From Eubacterium sp. AF36-5BH (lineage in GTDB: Bacteria; Bacillota; Clostridia; Lachnospirales; Lachnospiraceae): a DNA stretch of 64,000 nucleotides. The stretch's first letter is position 1. The number at the start of each line of letters is the position of its first letter. Below are positions 36,610 through 44,786 of this stretch, piece after piece. The stretch covers positions 26,716 through 90,715 of the forward strand of contig NZ_QTVG01000007.1 of assembly GCF_003460505.1 (NCBI RefSeq), in the 5' to 3' direction. The position numbers were made by a program, and so were the translations under genes. The notes beneath the pieces were generated by a model. The model worked only from the letters and a program-made list of their open reading frames with translations, had not been told where the DNA came from and did no database searches.

Positions 36610-36632
36610 TAAATGTTTTGTTCATTTGAATA

Positions 36633-36660
36633 TTGACCTAATGTATTTTTAAGTTATACT
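36633..36660 (+). promoter_or_regulatory. Promoter of the PadR-HAAS pair
   Basis: TTGACC (36633-36638), 16 nt, TATACT (36655-36660) on the plus strand, about 30 nt before the padR start. It is back-to-back with the consensus promoter of the minus-strand operon. Confidence 0.65.
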
Positions 36661-36690
36661 ATCATTATCAATTAATTGAGGTACGTATAT

Positions 36691-37050
36691 ATGGCAAGCA
36701 AAAACTATTTTCTTAATGGGGTTGCAGAGTTATTAATTTTATCAATATTGAAAAACCAAGATACTTACATCTATGATATAAAAAAAACCATTAGTGAACT
36801 AACCAATGATATTCTTCCTATGTCCCAAAATACTATATATGCTGCTGCATATAAATTGGAAAATGAAGAAAAAATCTCAGAATATTCCAAGCTGGTTGGT
36901 AGAAAGCGAACAAGAATTTACTATCATATAGAAGAACCGGGATTGGCTTATTTAGAGAAACTTACATCAGATTATCAAATGGTAACTACTAATGTTTGTA
37001 AGATTTTAGATTATTTATCATCTAATAGGGAGGAGAATGCCGATGAATAA
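36691..37050 (+). CDS. PadR-family transcriptional regulator
   Basis: The protein begins NYFLNGVAELLILSILKN and has a winged helix (ISELTNDILPMSQNTIYAAA, then TRIYYHIEEPGLAYLEKL), the standard PadR fold, at 119 aa. PadR proteins repress efflux and exporter genes and release DNA when a ligand or a partner appears. ATG 36691 is 8 nt after GAGG. It is coupled to a HAAS-like membrane protein and divergent from the ABC/lipoprotein operon. Confidence 0.85.
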   Translation: MASKNYFLNGVAELLILSILKNQDTYIYDIKKTISELTNDILPMSQNTIYAAAYKLENEEKISEYSKLVGRKRTRIYYHIEEPGLAYLEKLTSDYQMVTTNVCKILDYLSSNREENADE

Positions 37051-37417
37051 ATTGTGTAGAACATACATTAGAAAAGTTAAACTACTTTTTCCCGTTATGG
37101 GCAAATATGAACGTAAATATATTAAAGCAATAACAATCAATGTTAACGATTATTTAGCTGATGTACCGGAAAGTACTATTGACGATTTGTACAAAGAATT
37201 TGGTACTCCTAAAGATATAATTGATTCGTATTATTCTACTGTTAATACTGATGATGTTATAAAGAAGATTAGGATTTCAAAATATATTAAACTACTGTTA
37301 ATTTTATTAACTATATGCCTATTATCCTTGACAATTATGAAAATTTATATCCAGTATGAAGGTCATAAAGTCTTTATGGAAGAACAAATACATTCTGAAG
37401 AAACCATTATAGAATAA
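37043..37417 (+). CDS. HAAS/DUF1700-like membrane protein, partner of PadR
   Basis: The soluble N-terminal half has helices ending FGTPKDIIDSYY, the HAAS motif seen in proteins coded next to PadR regulators, followed by one membrane helix (ISKYIKLLLILLTICLLSL). Start set at ATG 37043 because GGGAGGAG lies 7 nt before it; it overlaps the end of padR by 8 nt. It probably ties PadR activity to the membrane. Confidence 0.65.
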   Translation: MNKLCRTYIRKVKLLFPVMGKYERKYIKAITINVNDYLADVPESTIDDLYKEFGTPKDIIDSYYSTVNTDDVIKKIRISKYIKLLLILLTICLLSLTIMKIYIQYEGHKVFMEEQIHSEETIIE

Positions 37418-37455
37418 CAATTTAGGAGGAAACGAGACTTTATTTCACAGTCTCA

Positions 37456-37490
37456 TAAAAAACGGAGCAGTATGAATGCTCCGTTTTAAT
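37456..37490 (+). terminator. Terminator of the PadR-HAAS pair
   Basis: AAACGGAGC (37460-37468) and GCTCCGTTT (37478-37486) form a 9-bp stem followed by T-rich DNA, about 40 nt after the stop. Confidence 0.75.
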
Positions 37491-37566
37491 TTTTCATCAT
37501 AAACAAGATATTTTTCGCTATCCATCAGTTTGTTTATCCTTTCGATATTTCACTTTTTATTAGAAA

Positions 37567-37585
37567 TAGAATCAAAATAGAATCA
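37567..37585. repeat. Arm-type tandem repeat (TAGAATCA x2)
   Basis: TAGAATCA at 37567-37574 and 37578-37585, period 11 bp, left of att site 2. Also present in degraded form at 26441-26459. Confidence 0.65.
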
Positions 37586-37600
37586 CAGTTATTAAAAAAA

Positions 37601-37636
37601 ATCCCACAATGCCCAAAAATAAAGGCATTGTGGGAT
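37601..37636. terminator. Hairpin beside att site 2
   Basis: ATCCCACAATGCC and GGCATTGTGGGAT form a perfect 13-bp stem. On the minus strand a T run follows. It sits where the guaA terminator sits at att site 1 and shares its CCCACAA/TTGTGGG ends. Confidence 0.75.
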
Positions 37637-37645
37637 TTTTGTGTC

Positions 37646-37656
37646 TATTCAAACTC
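37646..37656. other. att site 2 (guaA 3' end core)
   Basis: TATTCAAACTC, identical to the guaA end. It is the left border of the intact element A. Confidence 0.75.
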
Positions 37657-37706
37657 CTATCGAGATTTTTGGATAGGGTTTAAATGATGTATTTCTATTG
37701 CATTTA

Positions 37707-37726
37707 ACAGTTCGTTTATGTACTGT
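37707..37726. promoter_or_regulatory. XRE-type operator at the left end of element A
   Basis: ACAGTTCGTTTATGTACTGT is a copy of the palindrome found in the int/xis-XRE promoter region (47970-47987). It lies between att site 2 and the arm repeats. Confidence 0.6.
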
Positions 37727-37760
37727 TTTTGATGTATCTCATGTAGTTTTGAAGAAAAAT

Positions 37761-37778
37761 ATTGTCATTTTATTGTCA
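37761..37778. repeat. Arm-type tandem repeat, left end of element A (ATTGTCA x2)
   Basis: ATTGTCA at 37761-37767 and 37772-37778, period 11 bp. The identical repeat stands at the right end of element A (51458-51475). Confidence 0.75.
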
Positions 37779-37880
37779 GCGGCTCTTACAAAATCTAATT
37801 ATATATAAGCTTTCCTTTTGACATTTACTGTTCTTCAATTAATGAAAAATATTATCCCTTTTATTGGGAAATAATATTAA

Positions 37881-38054
37881 CTATTTTTCTTGTACCGATG
37901 TTCCTCCGGATGGTGGTACTGGATTATGGTTCCCAGAACCATTGTTCGTTGGCTGATATCCTTGTCCAGGTGTACTTGGTTGATATCCTCTATTATTATT
38001 TCCTCCTGGTTGATATCCAAATTGTCCATTTGGTTTTTCTCTTTTTTCTGCCAT
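37881..38054 (-). CDS. Small GYQP-repeat protein (57 aa)
   Basis: A 57-residue protein, MAEKREKPNGQFGYQPGG then three repeats around GYQP and a Pro/Gly-rich tail. It has AGGAGG 7 nt before ATG 38054 and starts 9 nt after the stop of the DUF6338 gene, so both are made together. Low-complexity Gly/Gln/Tyr/Pro composition suggests a disordered, binding partner for the membrane protein. Similar short GYQP-rich proteins beside DUF6338 are something I think I have seen, but I cannot prove it. Confidence 0.6.
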   Translation of the reverse strand: MAEKREKPNGQFGYQPGGNNNRGYQPSTPGQGYQPTNNGSGNHNPVPPSGGTSVQEK

Positions 38055-38063
38055 TTTTTCCTC

Positions 38064-38663
38064 CTAATTTTTAAATTCAATTAAACTAATTTCCTTAGGG
38101 CTAACCCATATGCCATCACTTCTATCAACTTTCTCCCACATACCTTCACTTTTTTGCATGTAAACTTCTTGCAAATATATATCTCTAAATTGTTCATCTG
38201 ATGATGAAAATGAACTTGTTCCATATAATCCTCTTACAATTTTACCACTTGATAATGTAATTATCACCCATTTAGGCTCGTTTGTATTACTAAACTTATA
38301 TTCCCACGCTGTTGGTATTGGATGTTTTGTTTGAATTCCAAATTTTATAAATATATTTTTTATAATTTCTTTTTTTTTGATTATTCCTATTCCTATACCA
38401 GTGACGACACTTGTTAGTATGACTGTTAAAGATATCAATAACCAATACATAACTCCACATTCGTCTTTAATACCGTTTATCAAAAGAAATAGCCAACTCC
38501 ATAAAGTCAAATTAATTATGCTATATTTTATATATTGTAAAATAGCTGTTTGGGCTGATAAACGTTTTTGCGGCATAATTGTTCTTATTATTTCATCTAT
38601 CAAAAAACCTGGAACAACAAATAATGCTGTATATAATATTGTATCATATGTATTTATTGTCAT
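38064..38663 (-). CDS. DUF6338-like membrane protein
   Basis: Three hydrophobic segments in the first 100 residues (VVPGFLIDEI region, about 45-65, and about 72-94) precede a cytoplasmic domain with WVIITLSSGKIVRGLYG and a conserved end, SPKEISLIEF. This fits DUF6338, a family without known function found mainly on mobile islands. AAAGGAGG stands 12 nt before ATG 38663. It is coupled to a GYQP-repeat protein. In an island full of defence genes it may be a membrane-acting system. Confidence 0.6.
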   Translation of the reverse strand: MTINTYDTILYTALFVVPGFLIDEIIRTIMPQKRLSAQTAILQYIKYSIINLTLWSWLFLLINGIKDECGVMYWLLISLTVILTSVVTGIGIGIIKKKEIIKNIFIKFGIQTKHPIPTAWEYKFSNTNEPKWVIITLSSGKIVRGLYGTSSFSSSDEQFRDIYLQEVYMQKSEGMWEKVDRSDGIWVSPKEISLIEFKN

Positions 38664-39023
38664 TAACTATTCTTAAACCTCCTTTAGTACTTTTCTAAGT
38701 ATATCAGATATCGTCTTAATAAAAGGAATATGTTTCTTGCAAAATTCTGCTAATTTACTGTGTATTTTAAAAAACAAAACCTTTTTATTAAAAATACTGA
38801 AGCAAATAAAACAGTATCACACATAATACCTACATTAATGCTTTTAGCATATATCCATTCCTTGTATATCCTAACTGAATTAATCACTTCAACAATAATT
38901 GGAATAATCATTTTATAAAAAATATCAATCAAATTTAAAACAATAGTTTGAACTACATCTTTTTCTATTTTAGAACTTTTCTACCGTTATTTATTAAGCT
39001 TTCCACTGCGTTCTTTCTGCTAT
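38664..39023. other. Intergenic stretch, nothing recognised
   Basis: About 360 nt of AT-rich DNA between the DUF6338 gene and the GIY-YIG gene. A 60-codon open frame at 38750-38932 has no ribosome binding site. The promoter of the DUF6338 pair is presumably here. Confidence 0.5.
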
Positions 39024-39589
39024 TTAAACAATTGCTTTACCTTTATATGTAAAATATGAAGGTCCAGAAATATTAGAACAACCTTTCAGTTTTTTCATTA
39101 TTGCTGTCAATGAAGTGAGCTCATTATTATATAAAACTTTATGTTCAGCTGCTACTACCGCAACAATTGATGGGTCCTCTATACAAACGAGTTCATCACC
39201 GTCTCTTAAACCACATTTATAGAAATTAATAGGTGGACGTCTAATAGATTGTGTTGCTTTTAGGGTATATTGTTTTTTTACTCTCTTTAATTTATCTTGA
39301 GAACCACTAATTACAGCTACGGCCTCTAACAATTCATAAGCATCTTCCGCCGACATAACAAAGAATTCTCTGTTTTTAGATACTCTTAAATCTGGATTCA
39401 AATTATCAATCATCCTATGTAGTTTTTATCTTCAAGATTTCCAGATGTCTCGTATGTGGCATACACTTCATATTCGTATAGTAATGCCGTTGTGCTTAAT
39501 TGCTGTCTTCTTGTCTCAACATCAGTTGCATAACCTATTTTAACCATGTCATGTAATGCTGGATTTGTCATTATGTAAATATAGCCCAT
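39024..39589 (-). pseudogene. GIY-YIG (T5orf172/MUG113-type) nuclease, frameshifted
   Basis: The first part (MGYIYIMTNPALHDMVKIGY, start at ATG 39589) has the GIY-YIG start YIYIMTN and VKIGYATD, and stops after DKNYIG. The second part continues in another frame from about 39413 (MIDNLNPDLRVSKNREFFVM) to the stop at 39024. Adding one A to the A5 run (39423-39427) gives DKKLHRMIDN and restores one continuous protein of about 190 aa. It may be a dead gene, a phase-variable one or a sequencing error. It follows the restriction-modification genes directly. Confidence 0.75.
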
Positions 39590-39622
39590 TTCTTCCCCTA
39601 TCACCATATTTCAGTTGTTTTT

Positions 39623-40348
39623 CTATTTTTTCAGAGCAAAAATATATTCATGCGCTAATAAAAGAAAGTTCTTCCCAACACTTATTTTTTCCCACTTATC
39701 GGTCATTTTACAATTATGCTGTTCCTTAATAATTATCTCTTTCAATTTAAAACCTGCTCTTTCAAATCTCTGCATAGTATCAAAGCCTAGTGGTCTCACA
39801 CAGCCTTTTTGCCTTATATCTCCAATTATAAAAGAGCATATTTTTCCTTTTTTTAATATACGGTATGCTTCTATTGCCACTTGCTCGATTTCATTTAAAA
39901 AATCTTCATATCCAAGTAACGATATATCTCCATCGATATTTTCACTATATTGTATTATGTCTGCATAAGGTGGATGTGTACATATAAAATCAATACTATC
40001 ATCTTTTATAAAATCTAAATTTCTAGCATCAGCTTTTCTAATTACAACTTTACCTTCTCCATTATCGAAAGCAATCTTATTTTTGCAACGTTCTAATGCC
40101 CTTGGATTAATATCAATTCCTATAATGTTTCTATTTAATAATTTTGCTTCAACAAGAGAAGTTCCTCCTCCTACAAACTGATCCAATACCCAATCTCCCT
40201 CTTTTGAATATCTTAACAAAAGATTTCTAATAACATATGGAGAACAATTTCCCCTATACTTTGAATCATGCGTAGCCCAGTTTCCTCTCTCTGGAAATGA
40301 CCAAACTGATGACTTTTCTAGTTGAAAATTATCTGGCTCCCACTTCAT
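39623..40348 (-). CDS. DNA methyltransferase, second methylase of the restriction system
   Basis: The S-adenosylmethionine motif (LDQFVGGGTSLVEA, near residue 55) comes before the catalytic motif THPPYADI (near 124), which is an N4-cytosine or N6-adenine methylase pattern. The 241-aa length is short but complete. It is the third gene of a unit with a D12-class adenine methylase and a nuclease-like protein. In the DpnII type of system a second methylase acts on single-stranded DNA during uptake; this one may do the same or methylate the other strand of an asymmetric site. Confidence 0.8.
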   Translation of the reverse strand: MKWEPDNFQLEKSSVWSFPERGNWATHDSKYRGNCSPYVIRNLLLRYSKEGDWVLDQFVGGGTSLVEAKLLNRNIIGIDINPRALERCKNKIAFDNGEGKVVIRKADARNLDFIKDDSIDFICTHPPYADIIQYSENIDGDISLLGYEDFLNEIEQVAIEAYRILKKGKICSFIIGDIRQKGCVRPLGFDTMQRFERAGFKLKEIIIKEQHNCKMTDKWEKISVGKNFLLLAHEYIFALKK

Positions 40349-40359
40349 ATAATTTCTCC

Positions 40360-41664
40360 CTATAAATTCCTAAGATTGAAAATCCATTTCAACCATCCTT
40401 GAACCGAACTTGCTCTTCTTACAATTTGTCCTTCATTACACACATTATATTCTCGCATCAAATTCTCTATAATAACTTTATCCGGCATTTCTCCACCATT
40501 AGTTATAACCATATCAAAACATTCTGCAAATATCTTATGTTTCAATATCAACTCAACAAATTTAAGCTGTCGTTTTTTATAATTCAGAGAAAAAACTTCC
40601 TCCCCTAATTTTGTTAGAAATACTTTTCTTTGCCCGTCTTCAGTCTTTTTCTCGAACAGACCTATATACGCTCCTGCATTATAGTAATAATCAGATTGTC
40701 TCTCATCAAACTCCATCAAAGAAGCTATTTGTTCTGTTGTCATAGGATTATCTTTCATGTTTTCCAATAAAGAAATAACTCTTTCAAAAGAATTTGCTTG
40801 AATAAATGGAACTTTAAGATCTTCATCTTGATTATCATTATAAACAACCTTTGTGCTTTCTCTAACCTCTACTAAATCATCTATTTCTATTGTTGTGTCT
40901 TGTAATGAATAATTTTTTGTCTTTACAAGCTCTATCGATGAATAGTCATTTTCATCAACAAATCTGTATTCAAACAATCTGAAAATCATATTAGTATAAA
41001 TTGAAAAAATCAATCTAATTGGCTTGGTAACTTTATTTTTCCATAACCTATATGGATAATACAATTGTCTTACATGAAAATCTTCATTCAGTACGTTCTT
41101 GGCTTCCATTATGATAACTTCATTTTCATTCTCAAATCCACCATCTATCTCACATTGAGCATTCTTAACAGATATTTTTTGTTTTGTTCCCCTAACTGTG
41201 TCAACAACAAAATCAAATTCTCCAGTACCCATTCTGCCGTTGAAAGTTTCAACAGTTTCTTCATCTTCTAAAAAATCATCTAATATACCTGATAATATTA
41301 AAACATTTATTGCATTTGCTTCTGATGAAATATTATTAACATCAATTGTTTCATATTCTGGCAATTCAACATAATCCATTTTATTTACTGCTTCTGTCAA
41401 TTCGGGTATTTCTTTGTATAAAAGAAAATCCCCCAAAACGTAGGAATTTCTACTGTCTGGTAGGATATTCAAATTATTACTTTTGAAAACAGATGGCAGT
41501 GCTGCAGTACAATCCCACTTTGCCATTAATCTAGGTTCCTTGAACTCTTTTATTTCACTTGCTTTAATGTAAAATACTCCATCAGTATTAACTTTATTAA
41601 CTATATCATATTTATCTATAAGTTTTTGCCATGCTTCATTTGCTGAAATTGTACCTCTACTCAT
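40360..41664 (-). CDS. Probable type II restriction endonuclease
   Basis: The protein lies between two methylase genes. Around residues 147-185 the sequence GEFDFVVD and EVIIMEAK has the acidic residues and ExK of a PD-(D/E)XK nuclease site. The remaining 250 residues contain a helix-turn-helix-like part (MTTEQIASLMEFDERQSDYY) near residue 310. I do not know the target. It overlaps the end of the D12 methylase gene by 8 nt, the usual order in which the methylase is made first. Confidence 0.7.
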   Translation of the reverse strand: MSRGTISANEAWQKLIDKYDIVNKVNTDGVFYIKASEIKEFKEPRLMAKWDCTAALPSVFKSNNLNILPDSRNSYVLGDFLLYKEIPELTEAVNKMDYVELPEYETIDVNNISSEANAINVLILSGILDDFLEDEETVETFNGRMGTGEFDFVVDTVRGTKQKISVKNAQCEIDGGFENENEVIIMEAKNVLNEDFHVRQLYYPYRLWKNKVTKPIRLIFSIYTNMIFRLFEYRFVDENDYSSIELVKTKNYSLQDTTIEIDDLVEVRESTKVVYNDNQDEDLKVPFIQANSFERVISLLENMKDNPMTTEQIASLMEFDERQSDYYYNAGAYIGLFEKKTEDGQRKVFLTKLGEEVFSLNYKKRQLKFVELILKHKIFAECFDMVITNGGEMPDKVIIENLMREYNVCNEGQIVRRASSVQGWLKWIFNLRNL

Positions 41665-42490
41665 TGTAAATTAACACCTCGTTTATTTCACCTCGTTTGT
41701 TCCCAACACTGTTTATACTTCTCTTAGCTTTTACTGTTTTTATTTTGTAATCTTTATATAATTCTCGTATTATCTCACAATCAGAATTTGATTGTACAAA
41801 TCGAATTCCTTTTTCATTCAATTTGTCACATTCTTTTTTTAATTCAACTTGACTATTATATCCAAATCCACCTTCTGTATATCCAGTAAAAGATGATGAT
41901 GAAATTGGCATATACGGTGGATCCAAGTATACGAATGCTTCTTTCTCTAAATCTTTTAAAACCTCTTTGTAATCTCCATTAAGTATCGTAATTTCGTTGG
42001 TATTAAAATAATTGGAAATTGCTCTTAATACAGCCTCATTTACAATATTAGGATTTTTATATTTGCCATATGGTGAGTTAAATTGTCCCGCCATATTAAC
42101 TCTGTACAGACCGTTATAACATGTTTTATTTAAGTAAATAATTCGAGCCGCCTTCTCTACATTTGACATTTGTGCAAATTCTTCCGCTCTATCTAATGCC
42201 CTTATCTCATAATAATAATCTGATGAATTATTTTCTTCATGAATCCTTAGTTCATCCAATAATTCTTCTAAGTTATCACGTACTGTTATATATACATTAA
42301 TCAACTCTTGATTATAATCATTTATTATAGCTTTCTTTGGCTGCATATTAAACAATACAGCACCTCCACCAATAAAAGGCTCAACATATAATGGAGCCTT
42401 TTTATTTATCATCGGCACTATATCTGGCAATAATTGTCTTTTTCCTCCAACCCACTTTAACATTGGACTTAATAATAAATTTTTAGCCAT
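41657..42490 (-). CDS. D12-class N6-adenine DNA methyltransferase
   Basis: The order is that of Dam-like enzymes: MLKWVGGKRQLLPDIVPMI at the start, EPFIGGGAVLF (SAM site), YLNKTCYNGLYRVN, then the catalytic DPPY with MPISSSSFTGYT. Length 277 aa is normal. It protects host DNA, probably at a GATC-like or related adenine site; the exact site cannot be read. First gene of the restriction unit, with AGGAG before ATG 42490. Confidence 0.9.
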   Translation of the reverse strand: MAKNLLLSPMLKWVGGKRQLLPDIVPMINKKAPLYVEPFIGGGAVLFNMQPKKAIINDYNQELINVYITVRDNLEELLDELRIHEENNSSDYYYEIRALDRAEEFAQMSNVEKAARIIYLNKTCYNGLYRVNMAGQFNSPYGKYKNPNIVNEAVLRAISNYFNTNEITILNGDYKEVLKDLEKEAFVYLDPPYMPISSSSFTGYTEGGFGYNSQVELKKECDKLNEKGIRFVQSNSDCEIIRELYKDYKIKTVKAKRSINSVGNKRGEINEVLIYNE

Positions 42491-42580
42491 ACTTTACTCC
42501 TATTATCAACTCTGCATATATTATTCTAACAAATTTTCTTTCTTTAGTAAACGAGAACTAGGCATATTAAATTTTTCTAA

Positions 42581-43855
42581 TTACCTGCTCCTACTCCCTC
42601 TAGTGCGCAGCTTATCTCTTTCCTCTTCCCCTAATTCTATTACCTTGTCATAATCTGACTTTTTCAGAAATCTTTTAAAGAATCCCAGTTTCTCGGAATC
42701 CTCTTCCAGCTCATCAATCTTGCGTTGCTTATCCACAATAATGTTCTCTTTATATCTTAATCTTTGATTAAGTTCTTTGTTCATTATATAGACTGCATCG
42801 CTTTCCTTTTTAACCTTATCAAGTTCCTTCTCTAGCTCATGCGCTCTTGCCACACTACTCTTTGCATATGCAATTAAATCCTTAACTAGATTACGTACTT
42901 TTCTAAGAAATGGCTGCACAACCTTTTCTCTATATGATTTAGCACTCACTAGACCCTTAGGTTCTTCAGGACCTTTATCAATCATCTTTTCTAGCTTAAT
43001 TATATCCTTAAGTCCCCATGCCTCTTCACTTTCTACTTCAGCTAACTTTTTATAAGTATTTTCTAGCTTCTGCTCTGCCATCTGATTTTCAAAGCTCTTC
43101 TGACCAATTTCTCTATCTATCTTCCTTTTATTTTCAACAAACTCATCATATTTCTTTTGTTCCTGCCGACGTTTGTATTCCATAACAGATAAGTCTTTAT
43201 TTCTGCCTTCTTGCTTTTCATTGAGCCCATACTCATCTAACCACATAACCATATTATCATCTACAAAGTCCCTTAAACGACCCTGCAACACATTTTCCAA
43301 AAATTCTTTTGTACAAACCTTTCGTTTTGATACTTGCTTTTCCAATCCTTTTTTGAATCCTGTTGCTACCGGAACCGCCACCACGTGCATGTGGGGGCTT
43401 GCTTCATCGTAATGAATTACTGCATTTGCTACTACAAGCTCTGGTGCCTCTTCTTGAAGTTTTTCAAGAATCTTATCATACACTATATCCATATCTCTTC
43501 GTTTTTCAGAATGATGGTCCCAGTAATCCTTGTCTCCTAATTGAAAGATAAGTTCAACTGCCATATCTTTCTTTTTATCATTTGCAACCTTCTCATAATA
43601 GTTTGCTATTTTTCTATCGTCTCTTGTTTGATTTGCATTGTACTTTTGTACTGCTTCATCAAACTGTTCCTTATATATTTTTTTAACATCCTGCACTAAT
43701 TTATCCGTACCACATAATATTACTATGTTCTCCTTATCATATTCTTCGGAGCGGTACTTACGTAAATTATGCTTTGCCACGCCTGAGAGTTTTGACTTGC
43801 TATTGATTGCATGATCTCCATTGCTTAGGTGTGCTGTATAAGATAATCTTTCCAT
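42581..43855 (-). CDS. mobV: MobV-family relaxase
   Basis: The N-terminal domain has the HUH nuclease signature HYDEASPHMHVV (about residues 148-159) with two metal-binding His, and the conserved MobV/Pre start. The second half (from about 240) is a long coiled coil (YDEFVENKRKIDREI and so on). Start set at ATG 43855 because AGGAGTG lies 8 nt upstream; the frame is open 25 codons further. It nicks the element at oriT for transfer by a helper conjugation system; no such system is present here. Confidence 0.88.
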   Translation of the reverse strand: MERLSYTAHLSNGDHAINSKSKLSGVAKHNLRKYRSEEYDKENIVILCGTDKLVQDVKKIYKEQFDEAVQKYNANQTRDDRKIANYYEKVANDKKKDMAVELIFQLGDKDYWDHHSEKRRDMDIVYDKILEKLQEEAPELVVANAVIHYDEASPHMHVVAVPVATGFKKGLEKQVSKRKVCTKEFLENVLQGRLRDFVDDNMVMWLDEYGLNEKQEGRNKDLSVMEYKRRQEQKKYDEFVENKRKIDREIGQKSFENQMAEQKLENTYKKLAEVESEEAWGLKDIIKLEKMIDKGPEEPKGLVSAKSYREKVVQPFLRKVRNLVKDLIAYAKSSVARAHELEKELDKVKKESDAVYIMNKELNQRLRYKENIIVDKQRKIDELEEDSEKLGFFKRFLKKSDYDKVIELGEEERDKLRTRGSRSR

Positions 43856-43899
43856 AATCTTGTCACTCCTGTGTTTATCTTTTCTTTTAGTAATGCCCT

Positions 43900-44030
43900 C
43901 AAATAGTGGCAGAGTGTGGTTTCTTATCAATTAGGCTCTGCCTTAATTGATAACCCCCTAGCACTTTTGACAGGCAAAAGTGCGGGTGCTCTGCCGAGAG
44001 CTTTAATTGCTGCCTTTACGGCATCAATTC
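43900..44030. other. Candidate oriT of element A
   Basis: Upstream of the relaxase start are two strong inverted repeats: TTATCAATTA with TTAATTGATAA around 43924-43953, and GCACTTTTG with CAAAAGTGC at 43961-43983. A GC-rich run CCCCCTAG lies between them. Relaxases of the MobV type nick next to such hairpins. The window 43856-44173 holds no gene. Confidence 0.6.
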
Positions 44031-44173
44031 TGCTCACCACTATTTAGATAGAAACCTATGTGTATGAGCAAGCGTAACATCTAATCCTGTTTCCATTTTC
44101 AATTTCATTATGAACGGCTTGATGTTACTTTTACCTGTGGGTGTCACCCACAGGTCTTAATCATCAAAGAAAA

Positions 44174-44419
44174 CTACCAACGAAAATCCTCTGGTATTCC
44201 TTTTCGATTAAGATAGGCTAATCTATTCGTCTCTTTTTCTTCATCAGTATCAGCTGTTAGGCTTTTTGTATATAAATTTCTATCAATAAGCTTGTCCATC
44301 TTTGCCACTAAGCCTTCACAGATTGCCTCATGCAAATCTTCTCTATTACAAAGAAAATACTGATACATCATTCTAAATAAATCTTGATCTATCATTAATC
44401 TTTTATTTTTCTTTTCCAT
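44174..44419 (-). CDS. Small conserved mobilization-region protein (81 aa)
   Basis: This small helical protein begins MEKKNKRLMIDQDLFRMMY and ends in KGIPEDFRW. From memory, close relatives stand upstream of MobV-like relaxase genes in many Clostridial elements and have no known role. TGGAGG lies 5 nt before the ATG. Confidence 0.6.
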   Translation of the reverse strand: MEKKNKRLMIDQDLFRMMYQYFLCNREDLHEAICEGLVAKMDKLIDRNLYTKSLTADTDEEKETNRLAYLNRKGIPEDFRW

Positions 44420-44430
44420 TTTTCCTCCAA

Positions 44431-44786
44431 GTAAACAAAAATTGTAAACACAGCTTAAAACAAATTATTTTTTTAGTTTTTTCACCACTGTTTACAGTTT
44501 ATCGTTTACACCAAATTCATATTTCCCATAAATAAAGGGATTGCTAACCATTTTCATGTAAACAGTCCGATTTTTTAGTCACTGTTACTGTTTACAAATT
44601 GCCTGACATTACTCAATTCATAGACTGTTTACATTCACTGTTTACAAACATTGACCTTACCACTTCATGTCGTAAGCTTGTGTCATCTCACCTCGGGACT
44701 TCAAGTCCCGAGGTTCATACTCTAAACTTTACTGACATCATGTCACTTTCTTTCACTTCCCGACATCATGTCGACAAGTTACAAAC
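44431..44786. other. Iteron-like origin region
   Basis: The 7-mer TGTTTAC occurs at 44489, 44589, 44626 and 44639, the reverse GTAAACA at 44431, 44444 and 44558, and CGTTTAC at 44503. A perfect 23-nt palindrome (CCTCGGGACTT with AAGTCCCGAGG, 44691-44713) and two copies of GACATCATGTC (44734-44744, 44762-44772) follow. The stretch lies directly downstream of a primase/helicase gene, so it looks like the element's replication origin. Confidence 0.55.

Noticed and set aside
37890..38084. Plus-strand 64-codon frame
   Set aside because: It is the complement of the GYQP-repeat gene, which has a good ribosome binding site and a sensible product.
38750..38932. 60-codon open frame with hydrophobic content
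   Set aside because: No ribosome binding site, no similarity recognised, TTG start; AT-rich DNA gives such frames by chance.
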